A stretch of DNA of 8,755 bases from Candidatus Altarchaeales archaeon (GTDB lineage: Archaea > Altiarchaeota > Altiarchaeia > IMC4 > SCGC-AAA252-I15): positions 1-8,755 of the forward strand of contig WJJK01000334.1 of the NCBI GenBank assembly GCA_014729705.1. The letters are read 5' to 3'. Positions 1 through 6,366 of the stretch are shown in pieces. Under the pieces are notes generated by a model. The model made no database searches and was not told the DNA's origin. It saw only the letters and a list, made by a program, of their open reading frames with translations. The position numbers and the translations under genes were made by a program. The first letter of the stretch is position 1. Each line of letters opens with the position of its first letter.

Positions 1-23
1 ACCAATTACTTGAGGCGGTTTAG
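1..23 (+). CDS. gcvPA: C-terminal end of upstream gene, probably glycine dehydrogenase subunit 1 (partial)
   Basis: Only the last seven codons and a TAG stop (21-23) are visible, reading QLLEAV at the C-terminus in the frame beginning at base 3. The stop directly abuts the GTG start of gcvPB. In archaea and many bacteria with a split P-protein, gcvPA normally precedes gcvPB, and an LLEA-type helix end would suit that protein. The identity rests on position plus six residues, so it is an inference. The alternative is that this is in-frame sequence upstream of gcvPB interrupted by a stop. Confidence 0.4.
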
Positions 24-1379
24 GTGGATCCAAAAAAATTAACACGGAAAAAAATGTCTATCCCCGGTTTAAGCGAGCCCGAAGCTGTCAGATACTTCCA
101 CAGCCTCTCCAAAAAAAACTTCTGCATACACGATGGCATATACCCCCTGGGTTCATGCACCATGAAACACAACCCCCTTGTTTCAGAGAAAATAGCCTCA
201 ATGAACAGCTTCAGAAACGCCCACCCCCTATCCTGCGTAGACCGGGTTCAAGGATGCCTGGAAATAATGCTTCAGCTTCAGCAAATGCTTGCAGAAGTCT
301 GCGGACAGGATGCCTTCACCCTATCTCCCGCGGCAGGCGCCCACGGGGAGTTAACCGGGCTCATGCTGATGGCAGCCTACCACAGGGAAAACAAACAAGA
401 AGAGAGGTTGACTGTATTAATCCCTGATTCAAGCCACGGCACCAACCCCGCAAGCGCGGGATTGCTTGGCCTTGAAGTATTGCAGGTGCAATCCACCGCT
501 GAAGGCCTGGTGGACTTAGACGACCTAAAAGACAAAACCGGCCCCCGCACACTGGGCTTGATGCTGACTAACCCTAATACGCTTGGGTTTTTCGAGAAAG
601 ACATCTGCGAGATACAGGGCATCGTGCATGAGGCGGGAGGCCTCCTATATTACGACGGCGCCAACCTAAATGCGGTGATGGGGCGCGCAAGACCAGGAGA
701 CATGGGCTTTGACGTAGTCCACGTCAACCTGCATAAAACCTTCGGCACACCCCACGGAGGAGGAGGACCCGGCTCAGGACCGGTGGGAGTGAAAAAAAGG
801 TTAAAGCAATACCTACCCACACCGGTTGTGGGTGAAAAAGAAGGCAAATATTTTCTGGATTATGACCTCCCCAAAAGCATCGGACAGGTCCGCGGGTTCT
901 GGGGCAGCTTCAATGTGCTACTTAAAGCCTGGTGCTACCTGAAACTCATGGGCTTGGAAGGACTGAAAAAAGCGTCCCACCGGGCTGTGTTGAACGCCAA
1001 CTACCTCAGGGAAAAACTCAAAGACACCTATGACCTGCCGTTTGACCGGCCTTGCATGCATGAATTCGTCTTATCGGCTCGAAAACAAAAACACCGAGAC
1101 GGGGTGTCAGCTGAAGACGTGGCCAAAAGGCTTCTGGATTTAGGGGTGCACGCCCCCACAGTATATTTCCCTCTAATAGTTGAGCAGGCGCTTATGATAG
1201 AGCCGACTGAAACCGAATCCAAAGAAAGCCTTGACGGATTCGTCAAAGCCATGAAACAAATAAACCGTGAATCCAAAAACAATCCCACCAAAATAAGGGA
1301 AGCCCCCCATACGACCCCCGTCAGAAGATTAGATCAGGCGTTGGCTGTGAAAAACCCTAAGCTAAGACGCTGGCCCTAA
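24..1379 (+). CDS. gcvPB: Glycine dehydrogenase (decarboxylating) subunit 2, P-protein beta subunit
   Basis: This is the PLP-binding half of the split glycine-cleavage P-protein. With GcvPA it decarboxylates glycine and passes the aminomethyl group to lipoylated H-protein in the cytoplasm. Visible signatures are PLGSCTMKHNP at residues 41-51, the SHGTNPASAG segment, the YYDGANLNA segment, and the PLP Schiff-base lysine K238 in NLHKTFGTPHGGGGPGSGP. The GTG at 24 is chosen because residues KKLTRKKMSIPGLSEPE match the family's conserved LR-K-(L/P)-E-SEPE stretch, which an ATG at 54 would cut. An in-frame TAG lies immediately before it. A possible ribosome site, GAGGCGG, is at 12-18. At 451 residues it is somewhat shorter than usual (about 480), because the N-terminal segment found in bacterial homologues is missing. 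It converges on the ABC-2 permease gene, overlapping it by 4 bases. Confidence 0.96.
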   Translation: MDPKKLTRKKMSIPGLSEPEAVRYFHSLSKKNFCIHDGIYPLGSCTMKHNPLVSEKIASMNSFRNAHPLSCVDRVQGCLEIMLQLQQMLAEVCGQDAFTLSPAAGAHGELTGLMLMAAYHRENKQEERLTVLIPDSSHGTNPASAGLLGLEVLQVQSTAEGLVDLDDLKDKTGPRTLGLMLTNPNTLGFFEKDICEIQGIVHEAGGLLYYDGANLNAVMGRARPGDMGFDVVHVNLHKTFGTPHGGGGPGSGPVGVKKRLKQYLPTPVVGEKEGKYFLDYDLPKSIGQVRGFWGSFNVLLKAWCYLKLMGLEGLKKASHRAVLNANYLREKLKDTYDLPFDRPCMHEFVLSARKQKHRDGVSAEDVAKRLLDLGVHAPTVYFPLIVEQALMIEPTETESKESLDGFVKAMKQINRESKNNPTKIREAPHTTPVRRLDQALAVKNPKLRRWP

Positions 1380-2470
1380 ATTATTGTCAGATTCCTCTTG
1401 GTTTTGTTTATCAACAAAAAAAGAACCAAAACCAATCCAGTAAACACTAGGGTCTGGGGCAGGAAATTAACTGGATTCTCTCCTGAGGCAAGGTGACTCA
1501 ATATGTATGCCGGGGAGTAGGGAATCAGGTTAGGGTGTTTAGTCAAGAGGGGTGTTGACATCATCATAGACCCAAGTATTATGAGGGTGTAGACTGCCTG
1601 CGTAGGCCGCATCTTCCTAAACCAAAGAGCTAAAACCGCTCCACAGGATACATAGAAAAACGAATATACTACTCCGGCTGCAACCAAAAAAAAGGTGTTT
1701 TTCACATCAAGGAGGAATAAATCAAGTATCCCAATCCAAACAATAATCTGTGCGGTGGAGACGATTACCGCAGCAAGCGCCTTGCCAAAAATAATGCTGA
1801 AATCAGATACGGGGGCGGATAAGAGGTTGAGGATGTTTCTGGACTCCATATCTTGGGTTAAACTATCCATAACCAGGTTTCCTGAGATTAAAGCCGGCAT
1901 GAAAACCAAAAGAGGGAGGGTGAAAACGAGGTAGACTTCAAAGCTTCGCGCCCTGAAGCCTGCATACGGCACCTCATAGTCAACCACGTCAACCTCAAGG
2001 TTGCCTTGATCTAAATAATCTTTGCGCAACCTTCCCTCTATCTCTGAGAAAAACCTTTTTAAAGACAACCTAATCACCCCGGATTTAGGGGTTTTGTCAG
2101 GTAGAAGCACAGTTAAATAGGATGGGGGGTTCTCAAAATCAATGCTGCCCACTACTACCGCGTCAACCCTACTATCATCTAAATCGGCTGCGGCATCACG
2201 CACCTGCTCATAGAAGCGGCATTTAATGTTGGTTCTCCTGCAAACCCCTCTAATCTCCTGCTCGGATTCGGTTACCACCCCCAGGGAAACCCATCCCCCT
2301 AAAGCGGAGCCGAAGCTGCTTTGACTTGGGTTGATCATCAAGTCATAGCCCACTGAAATCAGGCTTGAAGATGACAGAAGAATTACTTCAAGCAAAACAA
2401 TAAGCAAAAGGCTTTTCTCCCTCATCATGTTTTTCACCTCCTGCCCTGCGATAACGAAAACACCCCTCAC
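1376..2470 (-). CDS. ABC-2 family transporter permease
   Basis: This is an integral membrane permease subunit of an ABC transporter of the ABC-2/NatB type. The layout is standard: one N-terminal membrane helix (about residues 16-35), a ~140-residue polar loop probably outside the cell, and then about five more helices clustered in the C-terminal half. The segment SLTQDMESRNILNLLSAPVS just after the second helix is the typical ABC-2 coupling region (E-x-x-x-x-x-L-L-x-x-P-V-S, then GK). The equivalent stretch in the neighbouring permease is very similar, so the two probably form a heterodimer. The open frame extends to an ATG at 2491, but the GTG at 2470 is preferred: it overlaps the preceding stop as GTGA, has GGGGG about 7 bases upstream, and gives the usual short cytoplasmic N-terminus (RGVFVIAGQEVKNMMREK). 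The product is 364 residues. The exported or imported substrate cannot be told. Confidence 0.87.
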   Translation of the reverse strand: MRGVFVIAGQEVKNMMREKSLLLIVLLEVILLSSSSLISVGYDLMINPSQSSFGSALGGWVSLGVVTESEQEIRGVCRRTNIKCRFYEQVRDAAADLDDSRVDAVVVGSIDFENPPSYLTVLLPDKTPKSGVIRLSLKRFFSEIEGRLRKDYLDQGNLEVDVVDYEVPYAGFRARSFEVYLVFTLPLLVFMPALISGNLVMDSLTQDMESRNILNLLSAPVSDFSIIFGKALAAVIVSTAQIIVWIGILDLFLLDVKNTFFLVAAGVVYSFFYVSCGAVLALWFRKMRPTQAVYTLIILGSMMMSTPLLTKHPNLIPYSPAYILSHLASGENPVNFLPQTLVFTGLVLVLFLLINKTKRNLTII

Positions 2471-4236
2471 AGCAGCAACCCCCTGGCCCATGAATATATG
2501 AACAGATTGTATCCAGTATGTATCGTTGTGGCTGAAATCACCGCGATTATTAGTGAATATCTATTCAAATCCCGTTTCCCTAAAAAACTTAACACACCTA
2601 CGGCAGCTAAAACCGTTATAATATGAAGGAAAAAAGTGTAAACCAGGCCCTTGGTCACAAGAAGCGTCCAGGGGGATGGCAGAAGGCTGTAGACGTTTGA
2701 GATCAGATAAATGTTGAACAGTTTTTCCGCCACGAAAAAAGAACCCCCCGCAGAAAACGCGTAAACGAGGGGGTTTATTTTCCCCCTCACCTTTAGGTAG
2801 GGGATTATCTTGATTAATTCCTCTAAAAAAGCCAGCATGATTAACACTAAATACCTAAGCTCCCCCATAAAAGGGCTTAAGGGGAATAGGCTGAAGCTAA
2901 GCATATTCTGGATGATGTAGATGAATGGGACGGCGGAGAAAACAAATACTGCGGGGAAAACCAACGTAATTTTTATCTTATCGAACAACCCGTCAACGTA
3001 ATCCCTGATTAATCTGGCGACTTTTTTCGGAGAGATTATGGTTTCAGCGGTGAAATTGATTAACGTGAAAGCGAAAAGCGAGGCTGTGAAAAGAACATAG
3101 GGGATCAGGGAATAGAAAAGCTCGCCTGCGGATACGGGGGCGTCATGCTGTATCCTCACCACCATCTCAAGGGGGGAGACTGCGGCAAGGGGGTTTATGC
3201 CTGAGAAGACGTTCGGCACTACCATGTAGAAGAAGAAGACCAGCAAAAAGAATGAAAGGTTAAACGTCAGCTCCCGGTAGCTTCGGGAGGCGCACATAAC
3301 AGCCAACGCGATGCTTATGAAGCTTAGGGAAATCACGTTGAAAACAGTTCCGATCAAAACCGCCTTAAACCCGAAGGACAGTAGGAATCCGAAGAAAAGA
3401 TTGAATAAGCTGATAATCAGGAAATAGGGGAGCGTCTTACCGAAAAGGATGCTCGCAGACGATAAAGGGGCTTGAAACAGGTTTATGAGGGTGCCTTTAA
3501 CCCGCTCCCTCATGAAAGACAGGGCAGCTAGTATGGAGATTAACATCGAGGTAGCTAGAAACCCGATGTTTTGGTAAAGGGATTTAAAGGGGAAGGTCTC
3601 CTCTAAGTCATCTGGGAAAACAAATGTTTCGGAATCACTCTCCCCTGAGCCGGCTTTTATGTATTGCTCCTGCAGGACCTCGCTTAAACCCCCCTCAATA
3701 TCGCCTTCACCGGTGTTCCCCCCCTTTTGGGGGGTGTCGCCCCCACCTAACCTACCCTCGTATGAATATGATATGTTCCTCTCCACATACCTTACTCTAA
3801 CGGGAAACAAAAGCCTCTCAAGGGACTGGTTTACTGAGGCAGTGTATATCCTCTCATCGTTTAGTTTCTTAAACCACTCCCTCATCTCCTGCTTCAGTGC
3901 TTGACCCCGGCTTGTATCTGCTGCATAAAAAAATAGGGTTCCCTCATCCTGCTTAACCCAGCCGTCTATTAAACCGGAATCCAGAAGAGACTTAGCTTGC
4001 TTCTGCGTTATCCGCCGGGTTTTAACAGTGAATGAATCAACGTCCCTGACGTCAACACCCTCGGAGATCCCCAGGGAATAAATGTCGTATGCGGCGGGGT
4101 TTTCGGTTGACGCGAACTCAGGGGAGAGAAGCAGAAAGAGCGACCCGAAAACTATTGCAGTAATCGAGGCCAACTCGATGTAGGATGAACCATATTCCTT
4201 AATCTCCTTTTTGGCGATAACAAACGTCCTAAGCAT
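2467..4236 (-). CDS. ABC-2 permease fused to a PrsW-type intramembrane protease domain
   Basis: This is a two-domain membrane protein of 589 residues. The N-terminal part (about 1-400) is an ABC-2 permease: one helix at about 22-37, a ~180-residue polar loop with a Gly-rich insert, then a helix block with the coupling segment MRERVKGTLINLFQAPLSS followed by LFGK. The C-terminal ~190 residues are several more helices with the motifs of PrsW/CAAX-like glutamic membrane proteases: EELIK (472-476, EExxK), FFVAE (500-504, FxxxE), H538 in a helix, and HTGYN (573-577, HxxxN). All four are present, so activity is plausible. In bacteria PrsW cleaves an anti-sigma factor. No such target is seen here, and the substrate is unknown. 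The frame is open up to an ATG at 4353, but the ATG at 4236 is chosen because LRTFVIAKKEIKEYG is the normal start of ABC-2 permeases and the 39 extra residues look like leader sequence. It overlaps the next permease gene by a GTGA. Confidence 0.83.
   Translation of the reverse strand: MLRTFVIAKKEIKEYGSSYIELASITAIVFGSLFLLLSPEFASTENPAAYDIYSLGISEGVDVRDVDSFTVKTRRITQKQAKSLLDSGLIDGWVKQDEGTLFFYAADTSRGQALKQEMREWFKKLNDERIYTASVNQSLERLLFPVRVRYVERNISYSYEGRLGGGDTPQKGGNTGEGDIEGGLSEVLQEQYIKAGSGESDSETFVFPDDLEETFPFKSLYQNIGFLATSMLISILAALSFMRERVKGTLINLFQAPLSSASILFGKTLPYFLIISLFNLFFGFLLSFGFKAVLIGTVFNVISLSFISIALAVMCASRSYRELTFNLSFFLLVFFFYMVVPNVFSGINPLAAVSPLEMVVRIQHDAPVSAGELFYSLIPYVLFTASLFAFTLINFTAETIISPKKVARLIRDYVDGLFDKIKITLVFPAVFVFSAVPFIYIIQNMLSFSLFPLSPFMGELRYLVLIMLAFLEELIKIIPYLKVRGKINPLVYAFSAGGSFFVAEKLFNIYLISNVYSLLPSPWTLLVTKGLVYTFFLHIITVLAAVGVLSFLGKRDLNRYSLIIAVISATTIHTGYNLFIYSWARGLLL
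3718..3734. repeat. C-run/G-run inverted repeat inside the permease-PrsW gene
   Basis: Seven C, four T and six G follow one another, giving a perfect 6-bp CCCCCC/GGGGGG stem with a 4-base loop. A further run of C lies just beyond (3740-3744). It encodes part of a Gly-rich loop (GGGDTPQKGGN) in the large non-membrane region of the permease. It could slow ribosomes or polymerase, or be a site of slippage. It may equally be an accident of low-complexity Gly/Pro coding. Confidence 0.6.
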
Positions 4237-4277
4237 TCTATCTCGTCTTTTTGCATTCGTCGCAGACGGCTTTCCCT

Positions 4278-4285
4278 GATTTAAG
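4278..4285 (-). promoter_or_regulatory. Candidate TATA box for the ABC-2 permease pair
   Basis: On the minus strand CTTAAATC lies about 42 bases upstream of the chosen ATG at 4236, in the 164-base gap after nucS. With the usual archaeal TATA-to-start spacing this would give a leader of roughly 15-20 bases. It overlaps one copy of a TTAAGCCA direct repeat (plus-strand reading). Other A/T-rich stretches in the gap (for example around 4312-4320 and 4366-4373) could serve instead. Confidence 0.3.
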
Positions 4286-4297
4286 CCAATTAAGCCA
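4281..4297. repeat. Tandem TTAAGCCA direct repeat, possible operator
   Basis: TTAAGCCA occurs at 4281-4288 and again at 4290-4297, one base apart. The spacing is 9 bases, a little less than one helical turn. It lies in the gap upstream of the permease genes and touches the candidate TATA box, a position where a regulator could block transcription. It is short enough to be chance. Confidence 0.35.
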
Positions 4298-4400
4298 GCG
4301 CGTTTTCCCACAATAAAAACAGAGGCTTTTAATCGGGAACCTGTTTCTCTCAACCCTTTTTTCGGATTTAAAACCCCAGTCCCCCAACTTTTTTTGCGGC

Positions 4401-5147
4401 TTACTCATCTGCCATCCACTTACTTAAAGTGGTTTTAGGTTTAAGTTTAGGCTTAACCTTTTTTATGTCGAATTTCCTGAATTCAACCGAATTTTTTTTG
4501 AGGAGCTTCAACGTATTGGGGGTGGCGCTTGGTGCCATCAAAAACGCCTTCACCTCCCGTTTCAGGTGGTCCGACAGCCACTGCTTATACCTTATTACTT
4601 GAAGGGCTGCAGGCAACCCCGCGCGCACAGCCTTAAGCTCCACCACCGTGTATTGCGCCCCTATTTTCCCGTATAAATCGAGGTTACCCAGTGGCGTGGG
4701 GTATTCAGTCGCCTTAACCCTGAAACCCGGGTCAACAAGCTTTGGGTGGTTAGCCAAGTATTTCTGCATGTCTTTTTCCGTGTGCGCCACACAAAGATTC
4801 CCCCTGTCGCAGACGCCGTCCGCAGCATAGTATTTTTTTACGCCGCTGATTTTTATCTTCATCTCCTCATAGGGGTTTTTGGTTCTCTGACTGTGCACCA
4901 AAACAACATCGCCTTCAAGCTCGCATACGGTGTCGCAGGGACTGCCCATCCAATTCAGGGGCTTAAAACCTTCGGGGCTGTGTATGAGGAGGGTGGTGTC
5001 TGGTTTAATGAGTATGACTCGGTCCCCCTCCCCTATGACTGCCCTGCTTCTGCCTATATAATCCACACAGCAGTTGCACAAAACAAATATGTATTTCCTA
5101 AACCCCAAGTCCGTGTTAAATTGCTCGCAGAATTCATGTAAATCCAT
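4401..5147 (-). CDS. nucS: NucS/EndoMS endonuclease
   Basis: NucS/EndoMS is a DNA endonuclease of archaea and actinobacteria. It cuts both strands at mismatches, or acts on branched DNA, and is regulated by the sliding clamp. The N-terminal DNA-binding domain shows YIGRSRAV (R33), GDRVILIKPD and the PLNW tryptophan (W66). The C-terminal RecB-like nuclease domain has E148, PTPLGNLDLYG (D157), VVELKA (E170 and K172) and QVIRY (Q183, Y187), so the catalytic set is complete. The length of 248 residues is normal. The C-terminus KTTLSKWMADE resembles a clamp-binding PIP box (xxTLxxW) with K in place of the usual Q. Eight cysteines occur in the N-terminal half, including C24, C26 and C27. The ATG has no Shine-Dalgarno sequence and follows an A9-C-T7 tract. 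The gene lies 18 bases after the KaiC-like ATPase gene and is probably last in that operon. Confidence 0.95.
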   Translation of the reverse strand: MDLHEFCEQFNTDLGFRKYIFVLCNCCVDYIGRSRAVIGEGDRVILIKPDTTLLIHSPEGFKPLNWMGSPCDTVCELEGDVVLVHSQRTKNPYEEMKIKISGVKKYYAADGVCDRGNLCVAHTEKDMQKYLANHPKLVDPGFRVKATEYPTPLGNLDLYGKIGAQYTVVELKAVRAGLPAALQVIRYKQWLSDHLKREVKAFLMAPSATPNTLKLLKKNSVEFRKFDIKKVKPKLKPKTTLSKWMADE

Positions 5148-5169
5148 GATAAAAAAAGTTTTTTTTTAA
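5148..5169 (-). promoter_or_regulatory. A-tract/T-tract junction between the KaiC-like gene and nucS
   Basis: On the minus strand nine A, one C and seven T run from the TAA stop of the ATPase gene almost to the nucS ATG. Archaeal RNA polymerase pauses and releases at T-tracts, so some transcripts may end here. The CCTTAAAA part could also act as a weak TATA element for nucS, though its spacing to the ATG (about 20 bases) is tight. It may set a lower or separate expression level for nucS. Confidence 0.3.
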
Positions 5170-5876
5170 GGCTGCTCCGCCAAGGACAGCGGCACCTGCG
5201 TGGGGTAGACCACAACCCCCTCCCTGTTTATCTCCATGGGGCGTACGTCTGGGTTAATCTTACACCCCCTCATCTTAACCACCCTGAAACACCTCTCGTT
5301 TTTCTCCCTATACCTGTTCCAGAAAAGCTCGATGTAGCCGTCTGCGATGAAGTGCTCATCAGCGTACTGCATGTTGGATATTGTGCCGTGCTGCTCTGAG
5401 ACGATCATCGTAGTGCATCCTGAATCCTTAACCTGCTGAACGAAGTTGAGGATATTAAGTCTCCTGCTGTCTTTATCCCTGAAAAGATATTGGAAGAGGG
5501 TAAGCGAGTCAAGGCCTATTCTTTTCGCCCCTATCTCCTTCACAACCTCCTTTAGGGTTTCGGTTGTGCCGGTGCTGTAGCCTTTCACGCAAATGGCTTG
5601 CCCGATTATCGCCATCTTCTTCTCGTTCTCCAGCTTGTTTATGTCCCAACCGAATTCATTGGCGTATTCCCTCACGTTTTTAAGAGACTCCTCAACCATA
5701 AACAATACTCCCGGCTCCTGATCTTTGACTGCGCCGTTGTAGAGAAACTGTAAAACAAGATTGCTTTTACCCACACCCGGCGGACCTGAAACCACCACGA
5801 CACTGCCTTGGGGTATGCCGCCCCCGCAAAGGTCGTCTACCCCGGGTATGCCGGTTTCAACCAGTTTAATGGCCAT
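5166..5876 (-). CDS. KaiC-like single-domain RecA-fold ATPase
   Basis: This is a RecA-superfamily ATPase of the archaeal KaiC/GvpD/aRadC-like group. It starts with the group's typical ETGIPGVDDLCGGGIPQGS. Walker A GPPGVGKS is at 31-38, the paired glutamates EE at 62-63, and Walker B IGLDSLT at 120-126 with D123. The late KMRG motif (201-204) precedes the group's RPMEI stretch. At 236 residues it is one complete domain with no DNA-binding helix-hairpin-helix, so it is not RadA. Known relatives include clock, signalling and recombination-accessory proteins, and none of these roles can be assigned from sequence. The position between a membrane protein gene and nucS suggests a part in DNA transactions. 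The start follows the preceding gene by 12 all-A/T bases without a Shine-Dalgarno sequence. Confidence 0.92.
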   Translation of the reverse strand: MAIKLVETGIPGVDDLCGGGIPQGSVVVVSGPPGVGKSNLVLQFLYNGAVKDQEPGVLFMVEESLKNVREYANEFGWDINKLENEKKMAIIGQAICVKGYSTGTTETLKEVVKEIGAKRIGLDSLTLFQYLFRDKDSRRLNILNFVQQVKDSGCTTMIVSEQHGTISNMQYADEHFIADGYIELFWNRYREKNERCFRVVKMRGCKINPDVRPMEINREGVVVYPTQVPLSLAEQP

Positions 5877-5888
5877 AATAATTATTTT

Positions 5889-6356
5889 TTATTGATTCTG
5901 CTGGTTCTGCTGCACTGGGACAAGCCTAACAGGGTAAAGCTGTCCCTCGTAGGTGAAGTTATAATCTACGTATCCTTGGCTGTTGAGTTTACTGAACATA
6001 TCGTTTGCGATAGAGTTTCTGCCAGCATTAAAGCCTTCGAAATATATGGCGTCAACCTGCTCCTTAGAGGGTTGTATGATTAGGTTCACAGCCATCGAAC
6101 CGTTTTCAGTCTCGAATACGTGGGGCGCGAACCCCTGGGATCTAATCTGACTTAACATCCTGGAAGACATCTGGGTTTGGCCTGCCTTAAAACCCTGCTC
6201 ATATTGTCGTTTGAGGGTCTGCTCCTGTTTTGCGGCATTCTCCTGCATCACGTCAAAGCCGACATACATTAATAATACGACTATTACTGCTGCAAGTACC
6301 AACACCACCACATTAGAATTAACCTGATTGCTCATGTATCCCATATTGGAATACAT
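5889..6356 (-). CDS. Single-pass membrane protein with two copies of a ~44-residue repeat, function unknown
   Basis: This protein is not a recognised family. It is a 155-residue protein with a short N-terminal tail and one strongly hydrophobic helix (about residues 14-33, VVVLVLAAVIVVLL core). A polar helix (about 37-52) and two tandem repeats follow. Repeat 1 (52-96) starts YEQGFKAG and repeat 2 (105-148) starts YFEGFNAG. Both continue with a helix holding M and L, then SQG(F/Y), then two likely strands ending in a proline-containing hydrophobic segment (NLIIQP against VRLVPV). The C-terminal tail is Gln/Asn-rich. Topology is uncertain, because the tail before the helix has no charged residues. 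ATG codons at M1, M5 and M8 are all possible starts. It lies 10 bases after nurA and 12 before the KaiC-like gene, so it may anchor that machinery at the membrane. Confidence 0.82.
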   Translation of the reverse strand: MYSNMGYMSNQVNSNVVVLVLAAVIVVLLMYVGFDVMQENAAKQEQTLKRQYEQGFKAGQTQMSSRMLSQIRSQGFAPHVFETENGSMAVNLIIQPSKEQVDAIYFEGFNAGRNSIANDMFSKLNSQGYVDYNFTYEGQLYPVRLVPVQQNQQNQ

Positions 6357-6366
6357 ATTTATTAAA

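Noticed and set aside
2471..2491. ATG start of the second permease at 2491
   Set aside because: It would overlap the upstream gene by 25 bases. The GTG at 2470 gives a 4-base GTGA overlap and a normal start.
4237..4353. 39-residue N-terminal extension of the permease-PrsW protein (ATG at 4353)
   Set aside because: The extra residues are basic and polar with no resemblance to the family. The normal ABC-2 N-terminus begins at the internal ATG at 4236.
4746..5141. 131-residue plus-strand ORF opposite nucS
   Set aside because: It lies wholly antisense to a gene with complete catalytic motifs and shows no recognisable protein features.
5166..5876. Assignment of the ATPase as RadA recombinase
   Set aside because: It is 236 residues, lacks the N-terminal helix-hairpin-helix domain, and has the KMRG...RPMEI ending typical of KaiC-like proteins.
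5808..6083. 91-residue plus-strand ORF across the KaiC-like gene and membrane protein gene
   Set aside because: It is antisense to two supported genes, with no ribosome site or domain.
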